Assembly (NCBI GenBank): GCA_052066835.1 | Contig: JBQHRJ010000006.1 | From: UBA2821 sp902763335 | GTDB lineage: Bacteria > Bacillota > Clostridia > Lachnospirales > Lachnospiraceae | DNA length: 64,000 nucleotides | Reading direction: 5' to 3' (one strand) | Part shown: piece after piece, positions 10,001 through 18,408 of the stretch | Position numbering within the stretch: the first letter of the stretch is position 1 | How the letters are laid out: each line of letters begins with the position of its first letter | The notes under the pieces: model-generated | Database searches by the model: none | What the model was told of the DNA's origin: nothing | What the model saw: only the letters and a program-made list of their open reading frames with translations | Program-made: the position numbers and the translations under genes

Positions 10001-10007
10001 GGCATGA
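6978..10007 (+). CDS. Membrane hybrid sensor histidine kinase with receiver and HPt domains
   Basis: Protein of 1009 residues. One N-terminal membrane segment (residues 9-30) is followed by an extracytoplasmic sensor to about 180, then a cluster of membrane helices to about 385. Next come the phosphoacceptor region (NMSHEIRTPINAVLG, His410), an ATPase domain (NLLNNAVKYTEKGS, DTGIGI, GTGLGMSIV), a receiver domain (Asp708 in LDHMMPEMDG) and a C-terminal HPt domain (His867 in VHAMKNSAAMIGA). A full intramolecular phosphorelay is therefore present. The start could be 6978, with GGAG five bases upstream, or Met8 at 6999, coupled to the upstream ORF. Its stop overlaps the next gene by ATGA. The signal it senses is unknown. 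Confidence 0.92.
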   Translation: MVCDVDGMKYIKRIFAVFIIFILGYLVLGEVFLKSDVVPGEYRCEEYTGKWYQIKADGKKEEIQIPGKYKAERNELMTAETVLPDNIPHNTYISFRSAKQEMNIYVDGVLRREYSTKDTRLFGKVSAVSYVFLELTPEDAGKTLTLKVQTDSSYSGMFYTVYYGNRIGVWNYFFHRYGVEIIVAFFALILGLVSIAAGLILRIYYHKEIVLEYLGWGVFIAAIWLISNSIFRQLISPNLSVINDMAFMALMVMPLPLTIYMNGIQKQRYEKIYRITCSIVIVDFVICTVLHVMHLVDYTDTIIYMAIADSLTIISMGVTIAIDIKKKYVKEYLWVSIGILASVIAAVIQMVMYFKRDTTFSGTILALGLILLLLFAMVNTIYEILQMEGERQRALLSSKTKGKFLANMSHEIRTPINAVLGMNAMILRESKDRKIREYSMDIQNAGQSLLSIINDILDFSKIESGKMELIPAEYDFSSMIHDIVNMISMKAEAKELSLNLYVDEKLPSRLRGDDVRIRQILVNLLNNAVKYTEKGSVTLRVSGKVSEKSVILKFEIEDTGIGIKEEDIEKLFKEFERVDEERNRHVEGTGLGMSIVVQLLELMDSKLHVESVYGEGSRFFFEIWQEIIDAEPIGNLEQRIHEQAEGYAYNVTFTAPKANILVVDDNAVNRKVFVNLLKETMVNIDEASGGMECLEKIREKRYDLIFLDHMMPEMDGIETLHHIKEEDDHFCVKTPVIALTANAVAGAREMYLSEGFDTFVSKPINPEKLEKLLVEMLPEDIVTYHKNKVSEDTQNEDEEFPQIDGIDWEYALLHTRDREVLQATINDYYHLVDAEADNLENLYKQIVENQDTEECREITGEYRIKVHAMKNSAAMIGATGVSGVAKMLEYAARDEDINVIISVTPVFLKQWRAYKELLKPCIENENPDDTDKMTLDYQMLNEYFKLLEIAMEDMDIDTADEIMEQIRKFRYTEDEGKIIDMLGVAVTNIDSEQVTEYVCKFRKYMEKMA

Positions 10008-10759
10008 AAAAGATACTTTTAATAGGAAAACTTAATGAAATTGTACGAAGTTTAAATGAATGTCTTATGAATGACTTTCAGGTACAACTGTGTTCAGAAG
10101 AACTGGAAAATATAAAGGGAATGTATAAAATCGTCAAACCTGACATGGTGGTGGTGAGCCAGATAGGAGTTGAAGAGGCAGATGAAGCCATACTTGAATG
10201 GCTGCAAAATAAAACAGAGGATACACCGGTGCTGTTTATTGCCATCTGGGAGAAGTGGAACAAATATAAGGTGTATTGTGAAGGTGAGAAATTTGATAAG
10301 CTGTTCAGACCGGTAAGCAAGGAAGAATTACTGGAAAAATGTTATAAAATGACGGATTCAAATAATTTATCTACCTTAAAAAGAAAGGCGGAAGGACGCA
10401 AAAAAATAATGATTGTGGATGACAGTGCCATTCTGCTCAGAAATGTAAAATCAATATTGGATGAAAAATATATTGTCTATATTGCCACCTCCGGTGAGCA
10501 GGCATTAAAATCTGTTCCCAATAAGCAGCCGGACCTGATTCTGCTTGATTATGAAATGCCGGGGATGGACGGTAAGGAGACATACGAGAGACTTAAAGCT
10601 CAGGAGGATATAAAGGATATTCCGGTCATATTTCTGACAAGTGTGGCGGACAAAGAACATATTTATTCAATATTACAGACAAGACCGGCAGGGTATATAT
10701 TGAAACCGCCTGACAGAGAACGTTTATTTAAGTCTATTGAAGAAGCATTAGGATTCTGA
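10004..10759 (+). CDS. Tandem receiver response regulator, N-terminal domain degenerate
   Basis: Protein of 251 residues. Residues 1-120 have a receiver-like fold (MKKILLIGK; KPDMVVVSQ) but lack the acidic pair and carry Ser where the phospho-Asp is expected, so this is probably a pseudo-receiver. Residues 130-251 form an intact receiver (IMIVDDSA, Asp182 in LLDYEMPGMDG, Thr/Ser in FLTSV, Lys in ILKPPD). There is no DNA-binding or enzymatic output domain, so it presumably acts as a phospho-relay or protein-binding switch. It overlaps the hybrid kinase by ATGA and is the obvious partner for the HPt domain. Confidence 0.88.
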   Translation: MKKILLIGKLNEIVRSLNECLMNDFQVQLCSEELENIKGMYKIVKPDMVVVSQIGVEEADEAILEWLQNKTEDTPVLFIAIWEKWNKYKVYCEGEKFDKLFRPVSKEELLEKCYKMTDSNNLSTLKRKAEGRKKIMIVDDSAILLRNVKSILDEKYIVYIATSGEQALKSVPNKQPDLILLDYEMPGMDGKETYERLKAQEDIKDIPVIFLTSVADKEHIYSILQTRPAGYILKPPDRERLFKSIEEALGF

Positions 10760-10869
10760 ACACAAAAAGTACATACTTTTATCAAAAACTGGTCATATAC
10801 ATAAACTATAATAATCTGAAAAAGGCAATGCAAATACATATAGAGCCTTGGGAAAGAGGAGGAACAGAA

Positions 10870-11913
10870 GTGATAGAAGTAAAAAATCTGGTCAAGAAGT
10901 ATGGTAACCATACTGCGGTTGACAATCTGAGTTTTACTGTTGAATCGGGAAAAATATACGGATTTCTCGGACCGAACGGAGCAGGTAAATCAACCACAAT
11001 GAATATCATGACCGGCTACATTGGTGCTACAGAAGGAGATGTTCTGATAGACGGACACAGTATATCAAATGAACCGGAAGAGGCGAAGAAACATATAGGC
11101 TATCTGCCAGAGATACCGCCTTTGTATATGGATATGAAGGTCTTGGAGTACCTTAAATTTGCCGCTGAGTTAAAGGGCATAAAGAAAGGGAAAAGGGCAA
11201 AGGCCATAGAAGAGGCAATGAACCTTACAAAGCTTAATGATGTATCAGGAAGGCTTATAAAAAATCTGTCTAAAGGTTATAAACAGAGAGTAGGTCTTGC
11301 ACAGGCAGTTCTCGGACTTCCTGATATAATCATACTTGATGAGCCGACAGTAGGTCTTGATCCAAAACAGATTATAGAGATAAGAGATGTTATAAAGAAA
11401 CTTGGAAAAAAACATACAGTCATTTTAAGTTCTCACATTTTACAGGAAGTAAGTGCCGTATGCGATGAAGTAATGATAATATCCCACGGTCAGATGGTAG
11501 CGTGTGATACTCCGGATAATCTTGAAAAGCTTATGGAAGATACTTCAAAGATAACCATAAAAGTAAAGGCAGACAAAAAGACAATTGAGCGTCTGCTTAA
11601 TCAGATTCCTGATATAGGAAACACAGAGTATAGGGAAAATGCAGAAGGCGGACTTACAGAGGTAACCATAACCACAAAAGTCAATGTCGATGTAAGAGAG
11701 AAACTCTTTCATCTGTTTGCAGATAATGATGTTGCACTTATTGAGATGTATTCATTTAAGATGTCACTTGAGGATGTATTCCTTAAACTTACATCAGGCA
11801 GCAAAAAAGAAGTGGGTAAAGTCATGAAGGCAAATAGACAGAAAAATATAGAAGAAACTTCCGATGACGATAATAAAAATGGCGAAGAAGTGGAAACGGA
11901 GGATGAAGAATAA
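10870..11913 (+). CDS. ABC transporter ATP-binding protein, GldA-like
   Basis: ATPase of 347 residues: Walker A GPNGAGKST, signature LSKGYKQRVGLAQA, Walker B IIILDEPTVGLDP, and switch histidine in LSSHIL. A C-terminal extension of about 120 residues ends in an acidic tail. The GTG at 10870 is the likely start, because AGAGGAGGAA lies six bases upstream. It is the first gene of a four-gene operon (ATPase, permease, GldG-like, DUF4340) with overlapping stop/start codons. This gene set is similar to the gliding-motility GldAFG group, but in Clostridia it does not imply gliding; the exported substrate is unknown. Confidence 0.92.
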   Translation: MIEVKNLVKKYGNHTAVDNLSFTVESGKIYGFLGPNGAGKSTTMNIMTGYIGATEGDVLIDGHSISNEPEEAKKHIGYLPEIPPLYMDMKVLEYLKFAAELKGIKKGKRAKAIEEAMNLTKLNDVSGRLIKNLSKGYKQRVGLAQAVLGLPDIIILDEPTVGLDPKQIIEIRDVIKKLGKKHTVILSSHILQEVSAVCDEVMIISHGQMVACDTPDNLEKLMEDTSKITIKVKADKKTIERLLNQIPDIGNTEYRENAEGGLTEVTITTKVNVDVREKLFHLFADNDVALIEMYSFKMSLEDVFLKLTSGSKKEVGKVMKANRQKNIEETSDDDNKNGEEVETEDEE

Positions 11914-12776
11914 TGAATGCTGTGTATAAGAGAGATTTAAAGTCTTATTTTAATTCAATGATAGGATGCCTGTACATTGCATTTATCGTTGCATTAGTTG
12001 GAATCTATTTTTCATTTTATAATATGAAGAGTGGTTATCCGTATTTCGGAGATGTATTAAACAGTGTGGCATATATAGTATTTCTGGCACTTCCGATGCT
12101 TACAATGAGAAGCTTTTCAGAGGAAATAAAATCTAAAACTGACCAGATATTATATACATCAAAGGTACCGGTTGGAAAGATAGTTATTGGTAAATATTTA
12201 TCCATGGTTACTGTTTTTGCAATTCCTATACTGATTTTATGTTTTTGTCCGTTAATTATTTCTGCATTCGGTTCACATGATTTTAGAACTGATTATTCAT
12301 GTATACTTGCAGTATTTCTTATAGGATGTGCATATATAGCAATGGGAATGTTCATTTCATCATTGACGGAGAGTCCTATAATAGCAGCGGTTATAACATT
12401 TGCCGTACTTTTGGTATTGCAGCTCATGACAGGACTTACAAGTTTTATTCCATCATCTGAGATAGGTTCATTTATAGGATGCCTTATAGCTGTAATCGTG
12501 GCAGGACTTATATATTATTCATTGGCGAAAAATGGTTTTATGGCAGCAGTGATCGTAGTGATAGCAGGGATTGCACTTACGGTTGTTTATATAGTGAAGA
12601 GTTCACTTTTTGCAAATCTTCTTCCTACATTTTTAAATAAAATACCATTAACACAGTCTCTTAACAATTTTTCGTTAAAGACATTTGATGTGACAGCGAT
12701 TATATATTATGTTTCGGTTGGATGCATGTTTATATTTCTTACAGTGCAGTCAATTCAGAAAAAGAGATATAGTTAG
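11913..12776 (+). CDS. ABC-2 type permease, GldF-like
   Basis: Integral membrane protein of 287 residues with about six hydrophobic segments, starting MNAVYKRDLKSYFNSMIG, which is typical of ABC-2 exporters in which a cytoplasmic amphipathic helix precedes the first membrane span. Its ATG shares a base with the stop of the ATPase gene (TAATG), so the two are translationally coupled. It pairs with the preceding ATPase and the following GldG-like protein. The transported substrate cannot be inferred. Confidence 0.9.
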   Translation: MNAVYKRDLKSYFNSMIGCLYIAFIVALVGIYFSFYNMKSGYPYFGDVLNSVAYIVFLALPMLTMRSFSEEIKSKTDQILYTSKVPVGKIVIGKYLSMVTVFAIPILILCFCPLIISAFGSHDFRTDYSCILAVFLIGCAYIAMGMFISSLTESPIIAAVITFAVLLVLQLMTGLTSFIPSSEIGSFIGCLIAVIVAGLIYYSLAKNGFMAAVIVVIAGIALTVVYIVKSSLFANLLPTFLNKIPLTQSLNNFSLKTFDVTAIIYYVSVGCMFIFLTVQSIQKKRYS

Positions 12777-12787
12777 GAGAGTGCGAA

Positions 12788-14248
12788 ATGAAAGGAATAA
12801 ATATAAAGAAATCATTTAAGTCCGGCAGTTTCAAGAAAGGAACTTACAGTGCCGGCATATCTGCCATAGTTATAGTTGTGGTTATAGTGATAAATCTTGT
12901 GGCAGGGCAGTTGCCTGAATCCATAAAATCAATCGATATGAGCAGTGAAAAATATTATACTGTGGGCAGTTCGACAAAAGAAATAGTTAAAAACTTAAAA
13001 GATGATATAACGATATATCAGGTGTGTACAACAGGTAAAGAGGACAGCAACATATCTAAACTTCTTGATACTTATAAATCATTGTCAGATAAGATAAAGG
13101 TGGAGACATTAGACCCTGATCTTCAGCCGGGTGTGGTAACCAAATACAATGCATCTGATGCATCAACAAACAGTCTGATTGTAGTATCTGGTGATAGAAC
13201 AAAGATTGTGGATTATAACGATATATATGAACAGGATTATTCACAGTACTATACAACAGGAAGTACATCTACATCATTTGACGGTGAAGGAGAGATTACA
13301 TCAGCCATCAATTATGTTACTACTGACAATCTGCCCAAAATGTATACACTTTCAGGACATGGTGAGCAGACTTTCAGTACTACAGTATCAGATGCCATAA
13401 CAAAGCAGAACATAGAGACTGCTGACCTGAATCTTTTGGCATCAGAGTCCGGTGTTCCGGAAGACTGCAACATACTTGCCATAGTATGCCCGTCAACAGA
13501 CTGCAGTGAAGAGGAAGCAAAAGCAATCATTTCATATCTTGATGCAGGCGGAAAAGCATTTATAGTAATGAACAGATATTATTCCGGAGCAGATCTGCCA
13601 AACTTTAATTCAGTGCTTGATGCATATGGACTTAAAATGCAGGAAGGTTATGTAATAGAGAATGACCAGAACTATTATTACAGATACGGTTATTATCTTC
13701 TTCCGGAAGTTGAGAGTCATGATATAACATCTTCATTTAAGGGAGATAAGTATATAATGGCTCCTATGGCACAGGGTATAGTAAAGACAGATGAGGCGAG
13801 AAGTACTCTTACTATAGAAAATCTTCTTACAACTACCGAGGATTCATATGCTGACGTTGATTATGGAGAAGGAGCAGCACAGGACGGAAGTTACGCAAAG
13901 GCATCTGATGATGTGGACGGACCGTTTGCAGTGGCAGTAGCCGTTAGTGAAGACCATGATGACGGTACAAAGACACAGCTTGCGGTATATGGCTCATATA
14001 TAATGTTTACAGAAGATATAACAAATACATTTTCACTTGGAAATGTGGATATGCTCACGGATTCTCTTACATGGATGTGTGACAGTGAGACAAATACAGT
14101 AAGTATTGTAGCAAAGTCAATGGATGTTCCGCAGAACACCATTCAGGAGAGCAAATCTAACATATGGACTATGGTGTATGTAGTGTTAATACCGCTTGCA
14201 GTGGTAATAGCAGGATTTGTAGTATGGTATAGAAGGAGAAAGGCATAA
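12788..14248 (+). CDS. GldG-like ABC transporter auxiliary protein
   Basis: Protein of 486 residues with a membrane segment near residues 23-42, a large extracytoplasmic domain, and a second membrane segment at the C-terminus ending in a positive tail (WYRRRKA). The domain order fits the GldG / ABC_transp_aux family, whose central region (VVSGDRTKIVDY, LSGHGEQTF, AIISYLDAGGKAFIV) is related to intraflagellar-transport-like folds. The ribosome binding site AGGAGAG is just upstream. It is presumably the extracytoplasmic partner of the permease. Its last base overlaps the next start codon. Confidence 0.85.
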   Translation: MKGINIKKSFKSGSFKKGTYSAGISAIVIVVVIVINLVAGQLPESIKSIDMSSEKYYTVGSSTKEIVKNLKDDITIYQVCTTGKEDSNISKLLDTYKSLSDKIKVETLDPDLQPGVVTKYNASDASTNSLIVVSGDRTKIVDYNDIYEQDYSQYYTTGSTSTSFDGEGEITSAINYVTTDNLPKMYTLSGHGEQTFSTTVSDAITKQNIETADLNLLASESGVPEDCNILAIVCPSTDCSEEEAKAIISYLDAGGKAFIVMNRYYSGADLPNFNSVLDAYGLKMQEGYVIENDQNYYYRYGYYLLPEVESHDITSSFKGDKYIMAPMAQGIVKTDEARSTLTIENLLTTTEDSYADVDYGEGAAQDGSYAKASDDVDGPFAVAVAVSEDHDDGTKTQLAVYGSYIMFTEDITNTFSLGNVDMLTDSLTWMCDSETNTVSIVAKSMDVPQNTIQESKSNIWTMVYVVLIPLAVVIAGFVVWYRRRKA

Positions 14249-15672
14249 TGAAAAAAAAGAAAGTATTGCCGTTGGTTTTGATGGTGATTCTGCTGGTAGT
14301 ACTGATAGTTTCATATTTTGCTTTAAAAAGCTATAACAGCAGTAAGGAAGATACCACCGAAACTGATGCGGAAAGTATATTGAGTTTTAACTATGAAAAT
14401 GTAACGGAGATAGAGCTTAAAAATCCGACAGGTACTTATAAGTTTGAGTATGATTTAACGGATTCCACATGGAAGTATGCAGATGATAAAGATTTTCCTC
14501 TTGATGACAGTCAGATAAAAAGTCTGCTTGGTGCGATATGTTCGCTGAATGCACAGAGACGGCTTGAAGACAGCCTTGATAATATATCTGAGTATGGTCT
14601 TGAAAATCCGGATTATACTATAAAAGTCACAGGAGATGAAGGCATAGACTATACACTCAATATAGGAGATAAAAGTTCGTCAGGCAATTATTATGCATAT
14701 CTTGATGGAACCAATGTAGTATACATGATTGATGATACAACCGTATCATATGCAGGTAAGTCATTGTATGATATGGCTAAAGTTGATACTGTTACTGCCA
14801 TAACAGACAGTGATGTATATGAACTTGAGATAGACGGTAAGACTTATTCATATTTTGAAGGCGGAAATGCACAGTATGATTATACTGTATCAAACAACTG
14901 GTTTGAAAAGCTGGATGACGGTTCGTATAAGGCACTTGACACAACGCAGATGAGCAGTATAATAAGCGGCATAACAGGAATGTCATATGCTTCATGTGTA
15001 AATTATAAACCATCTGATGAAGAGCTGATTCAGTATGGACTTGATGATGAACATGCTAAAAAGGTCGTTGTAAGATATTATGTCACGGTGGAATCAGAAT
15101 CGGAGACATCGTCTGAGACGGAAACGGAATCAGAATCAGAAACCGAAGCTGAAGAAGTTAAAGAGCCGCATGAGGTGACATACTGGTTTGGTGCAAAGAC
15201 AGATAACGGAAACTATTATGTAAGATCATCAGAAAGCAGTGCTGTAAATACAGTATCATCAGAAACTGCGGAAAAAATCATTGCCGTAGATGAGAAGACA
15301 TTAATAAGTAAAAATGTTTTTGCAATTAATAGTGGAAATGTAACCGCACTTAGTGTTACAATTGGTAGAAAGACCTATGATATAGTTCAGAACGGAAATG
15401 TAACTGATTCAGATAAATATGAAGATATATACAGTAAAATAGGTGAGATATCTGCTGACAGTGTTATAACTGATGCGGGAGAGATAAAAGAGGTATCACC
15501 GGAAATGACACTTTCATATACTCTGAATTCTGAGAGTTTTCCGAATGTAAAGATGGAATTTACAAAATATAACGGAAGCTATTATCAGGCAACAATAAAT
15601 GGTAATACGGAGCTGCTGGTAGTCAAATCGGTTATCGATGATATAATAACCAAACTTCAGGCAACAGAATAA
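14248..15672 (+). CDS. DUF4340 domain protein of the Gld-like operon
   Basis: Protein of 474 residues with one N-terminal membrane segment (residues 5-26) and an extracytoplasmic region built from repeated DUF4340-type modules (ENVTEIELKNPTG; SDVYELEIDGKTYSYF; GNVTALSVTIGRKTYDI). A Ser/Glu/Thr-rich stretch (about residues 282-310) interrupts the middle and is probably a flexible loop. DUF4340 genes regularly follow GldG-like genes, so it likely belongs to the same exporter. Its ATG overlaps the previous stop (TAATG). Confidence 0.87.
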   Translation: MKKKKVLPLVLMVILLVVLIVSYFALKSYNSSKEDTTETDAESILSFNYENVTEIELKNPTGTYKFEYDLTDSTWKYADDKDFPLDDSQIKSLLGAICSLNAQRRLEDSLDNISEYGLENPDYTIKVTGDEGIDYTLNIGDKSSSGNYYAYLDGTNVVYMIDDTTVSYAGKSLYDMAKVDTVTAITDSDVYELEIDGKTYSYFEGGNAQYDYTVSNNWFEKLDDGSYKALDTTQMSSIISGITGMSYASCVNYKPSDEELIQYGLDDEHAKKVVVRYYVTVESESETSSETETESESETEAEEVKEPHEVTYWFGAKTDNGNYYVRSSESSAVNTVSSETAEKIIAVDEKTLISKNVFAINSGNVTALSVTIGRKTYDIVQNGNVTDSDKYEDIYSKIGEISADSVITDAGEIKEVSPEMTLSYTLNSESFPNVKMEFTKYNGSYYQATINGNTELLVVKSVIDDIITKLQATE

Positions 15673-15707
15673 CATATTAAAAGTTCCGTATGGAAGTGAG
15701 GCAAGTT

Positions 15708-17348
15708 ATGAACAGAAATAAAACCATGATGCAGTATTTTGAGTGGTATGTACCTGCTAATCAGACATTTTGGAATAAGGTTTCAAAAGAAGCCGGAAAT
15801 ATATCTGACAATGGAATTACAAGTGTATGGCTGCCGCCTGCCTATAAAGGTGCAGGCGGTAAGAAAGATGTCGGATATGCAGTATATGATCTGTATGATC
15901 TTGGTGAATTTGATCAGAAGGGTACGGTTGCAACCAAATACGGAACTAAAGATGAATATCTGAATGCTGTTAAAACATTGCAGAATAATAATATAGAGGT
16001 TCTTGCAGACATAGTTCTGGGACATCGCATGGGGGCCGATGAAAAGGAGAGAATCTTTGCGTACGGTCAGGATGCGATGGACAGAAACCGTGAGATAGAG
16101 GGTAAGAGAAAGATAACTGTCTGGACTAAATTTACATTTCCGGGAAGAAACGGAAAATATTCTGATTTTAAATGGGACTGGACAAACTTTCATGCCACGG
16201 ATTATGATGCAAAAAGCAAAGAGAGTGGTATCTACAGATTTATCGGAAAAGAATGGGACAGCGATGTAGACGGTGAGTTTGGAAACTATGACTATCTTAT
16301 GGGAGTTGACCTTGATATGAGTGATCCGGAGGTGGTTGAGGAACTTGAAAACTGGGGAAAATGGTATTATGATTTTACCGGAGTTGACGGGTTCAGACTG
16401 GATGCGGTCAAGCATATTGACTTTAGTTTCTTTAAGGTATGGTTAAGAAAGCTTAGGGAGTATTCGGGCAAGGATATATTTGCTGTTGGAGAATACTGGA
16501 ATGCGGAACTTCCCATACTTGAAAATTATATAGAGAAATCAGAGCATTCTTTATCATTGTTTGATGTTCCGCTCCATTTTAATATGCATCATGCATCTAA
16601 CAGTAACGGGTATTATGATATGAGATACATATTGAAGAATACATTAGTTGGCAAATATCCGGAACTGGCAGTTACATTTGTGGACAATCATGATACACAG
16701 CCGGAGCAGGCACTTGAATCATGGGTTCTTGAGTGGTTTAAGCCACATGCGTATTCAATCATAATGTTGAGGGATACGGGATATCCATGTGTGTTCTACG
16801 GTGATTATTATGGAATACCACACAATAAGATAAAGGCGGTAAAGTCCCTAAAGAGAATAATAGAGTTAAGACGTGATTATGCATACGGAAGACAGCATGA
16901 TTATTTTGATGACAGAAGTATAGTGGGCTGGACAAGAGAAGGCGTAAAAGATATTACGGAATCAGGTCTGGCAGTTGTTATGACCGTCAGTACAGGTGGC
17001 AGAAAGAGAATGTATGTTGGAAAACATTATGCAGGATGCCATTTTTATGATGCATTAAAAAATGTCAGTGAAGATGTGATTATAGACGATGAGGGTTTTG
17101 GCTGGTTTACCGTGAATGACGGAAGTGTATCTGTATATATTCCAAAGAGAGGAACTGTGGCAGGTGAGTATGATGAGGAATACACAGACCCTATGGAAGT
17201 GGGAGCTCTTGATGAGGTTCATGATGATGAATCTGCTGCGACAGCCGAGGATGGAGAAGAGAAGATTATAATTACAGAACATTTTCGTAAAGAGGAAGAA
17301 TCAGAAGAAACGGTAGAACAAAAGGATACTTTAACTAAAACGGAATAA
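15708..17348 (+). CDS. Cytoplasmic alpha-amylase, GH13
   Basis: Glycoside hydrolase of 546 residues that cleaves alpha-1,4 glucans. No signal peptide is present (it begins NRNKTMMQYFEWY), so it acts inside the cell, probably on glycogen or imported maltodextrins. Conserved regions are visible: LADIVLGHRMGAD, GFRLDAVKH with nucleophile Asp232, VGEYW with acid/base Glu262, and FVDNHDTQ with Asp329. The last 60 residues form a strongly acidic Glu/Asp-rich tail not needed for the fold. The ATG at 15708 has GTGAGG seven bases upstream. glgB lies 18 kb away. Confidence 0.93.
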   Translation: MNRNKTMMQYFEWYVPANQTFWNKVSKEAGNISDNGITSVWLPPAYKGAGGKKDVGYAVYDLYDLGEFDQKGTVATKYGTKDEYLNAVKTLQNNNIEVLADIVLGHRMGADEKERIFAYGQDAMDRNREIEGKRKITVWTKFTFPGRNGKYSDFKWDWTNFHATDYDAKSKESGIYRFIGKEWDSDVDGEFGNYDYLMGVDLDMSDPEVVEELENWGKWYYDFTGVDGFRLDAVKHIDFSFFKVWLRKLREYSGKDIFAVGEYWNAELPILENYIEKSEHSLSLFDVPLHFNMHHASNSNGYYDMRYILKNTLVGKYPELAVTFVDNHDTQPEQALESWVLEWFKPHAYSIIMLRDTGYPCVFYGDYYGIPHNKIKAVKSLKRIIELRRDYAYGRQHDYFDDRSIVGWTREGVKDITESGLAVVMTVSTGGRKRMYVGKHYAGCHFYDALKNVSEDVIIDDEGFGWFTVNDGSVSVYIPKRGTVAGEYDEEYTDPMEVGALDEVHDDESAATAEDGEEKIIITEHFRKEEESEETVEQKDTLTKTE

Positions 17349-17356
17349 AAAATATG

Positions 17357-17398
17357 AAAAAAACAGGGCGTACAGTTTTAACTGTTCGCCTGTTTTTT
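17357..17398. terminator. Bidirectional terminator between the amylase and the minus-strand block
   Basis: Hairpin with CAGGGCG and CGCCTG arms around an inner CAGTTTTAACTG, with an A-run before and a T-run after. It overlaps the last codons of the minus-strand gene that ends at 17378, so the same bases code for protein and terminate transcription. Confidence 0.85.
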
Positions 17399-17671
17399 TG
17401 CTATCATCTGGGATAATTTTCTTATGGTGTCAATTTTTTGAATATCCTGTTTTGACATTCTAGTTTTGAGAACATTTAATATAAGGTCAGTCTCGCTATC
17501 GGAAAAGGATATTCCTTTTTTGTTTGCTTCTGATGCTGATTTTAGAAAAAAAGGAATAAGGGCATCACTTTTAACCGATTCAGCCTGAGATAATATCGAA
17601 GTCAGCATATTTAATTTTTCGGGAGATATGCCGTTTAATCCCGGATAACTTTTCCAATCTATATTACTCAT
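17378..17671 (-). CDS. Conserved hypothetical protein, 97 residues
   Basis: Small soluble, helical protein beginning SNIDWKSYPGLNGISPEK. No catalytic motif or membrane segment is visible. The segment ISPEKLNMLTSILSQ resembles the LSPEQQTLLESC segment of the neighbouring 152-residue protein, so the two may be related. Its ribosome binding site is GGAGG, and it is the last gene of a minus-strand block. I have the impression that such short proteins are common in Lachnospiraceae, but I cannot name a function. Confidence 0.75.
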   Translation of the reverse strand: MSNIDWKSYPGLNGISPEKLNMLTSILSQAESVKSDALIPFFLKSASEANKKGISFSDSETDLILNVLKTRMSKQDIQKIDTIRKLSQMIAKKQANS

Positions 17672-17687
17672 AGAACCTCCAAATTAA

Positions 17688-18146
17688 TTATTTATTCAAT
17701 CCAAACATAAGAGAACAGCTTTCAAGTAATGTCTGTTGTTCAGGTGACAGCATGGATTTTAATATATTTCCGGCATCAAAACCGTGATTTTCTGAAGAAT
17801 CTTTGCAATCTTCAGCACATGACCTTGACAGATTAAATGCACATGCAATATTGTAATAAAAATCAAGATTTTCCTTTTCAGCATCAGTACAATAATGTTT
17901 TATACTGTCAACCATCTCGGCAAGATTTTCGTTTACATTTTCATTTGACGAACATATTCCGAGGGTTTCATCTGATGTGTTGTCATACAGATGAAGGGTA
18001 TTTTTGAGTTCCTGAAATTTTACAATCAGGGATATTACTTTGCGGTCATTAAGTGGTATATACGGCAGCGCCGATTTTATTATCTGAAGCTGTTTTGGTG
18101 AGATAAGACTGTCAAACTGTGTAAGTTGTTCAATATTTGAATCCAT
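17688..18146 (-). CDS. Conserved hypothetical protein, 152 residues
   Basis: Soluble, mostly helical protein with five cysteines spread through the sequence and no recognisable domain. The N-terminal part (LISPKQLQIIKSALPYIP) and the C-terminal part (LSPEQQTLLESC) have similar Ser-Pro-(E/K)-Q-containing helices. The start has AGGAGG upstream (complement of 18153-18158). It precedes the 97-residue gene by 16 bases and is probably co-transcribed. Function unknown; proximity to the cysteine-rich protein at 18.5 kb hints at a sporulation or cell-envelope role, which is inference only. Confidence 0.75.
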   Translation of the reverse strand: MDSNIEQLTQFDSLISPKQLQIIKSALPYIPLNDRKVISLIVKFQELKNTLHLYDNTSDETLGICSSNENVNENLAEMVDSIKHYCTDAEKENLDFYYNIACAFNLSRSCAEDCKDSSENHGFDAGNILKSMLSPEQQTLLESCSLMFGLNK

Positions 18147-18204
18147 AATAAGACCTCCTGATATAATTATCTGAATAATAGATTATATTCAGTACATGTC
18201 ATTA

Positions 18205-18351
18205 CTATGAAAGATAAAATTTTATGCACATAAGAAGTATGAATACATTGCGGGCCTCCAAAAGAGAAATGCAGTCGAGGTCACACTCGTATATTGTGTC
18301 TTCTGTTTCAATGAGAGTGTAATGTCTGTCAGGATTGTTCACATATATCAC
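18205..18351 (-). CDS. Small 48-codon protein with hydrophobic C-terminus
   Basis: An open frame starting GTG at 18351 (or a second GTG at 18342) and ending TAG at 18205. The N-terminal half is polar and acidic (NNPDRHYTLIETEDTIYECD) and the C-terminal third is hydrophobic (VFILLMCIKFYL), a balanced composition that looks like a real small membrane-associated protein. It lies in the same orientation as its neighbours, between the cysteine-rich gene and the 152-residue gene. The ribosome binding site is weak (AAAGG), which lowers confidence. Confidence 0.5.
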   Translation of the reverse strand: MIYVNNPDRHYTLIETEDTIYECDLDCISLLEARNVFILLMCIKFYLS

Positions 18352-18373
18352 ACGCCTTTATTATATAATAATG

Positions 18374-18399
18374 CAGGGAAATGCGTGAGCATTTCCCTG
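18374..18399 (-). terminator. Hairpin after the cysteine-rich gene
   Basis: Perfect 11-base arms, CAGGGAAATGC and GCATTTCCCTG, around a four-base loop, just downstream of the cysteine-rich gene on the minus strand. There is no long T-run, so it may be a weak terminator or an RNA-stabilising hairpin. Confidence 0.6.
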
Positions 18400-18408
18400 A
18401 TGGTTATA

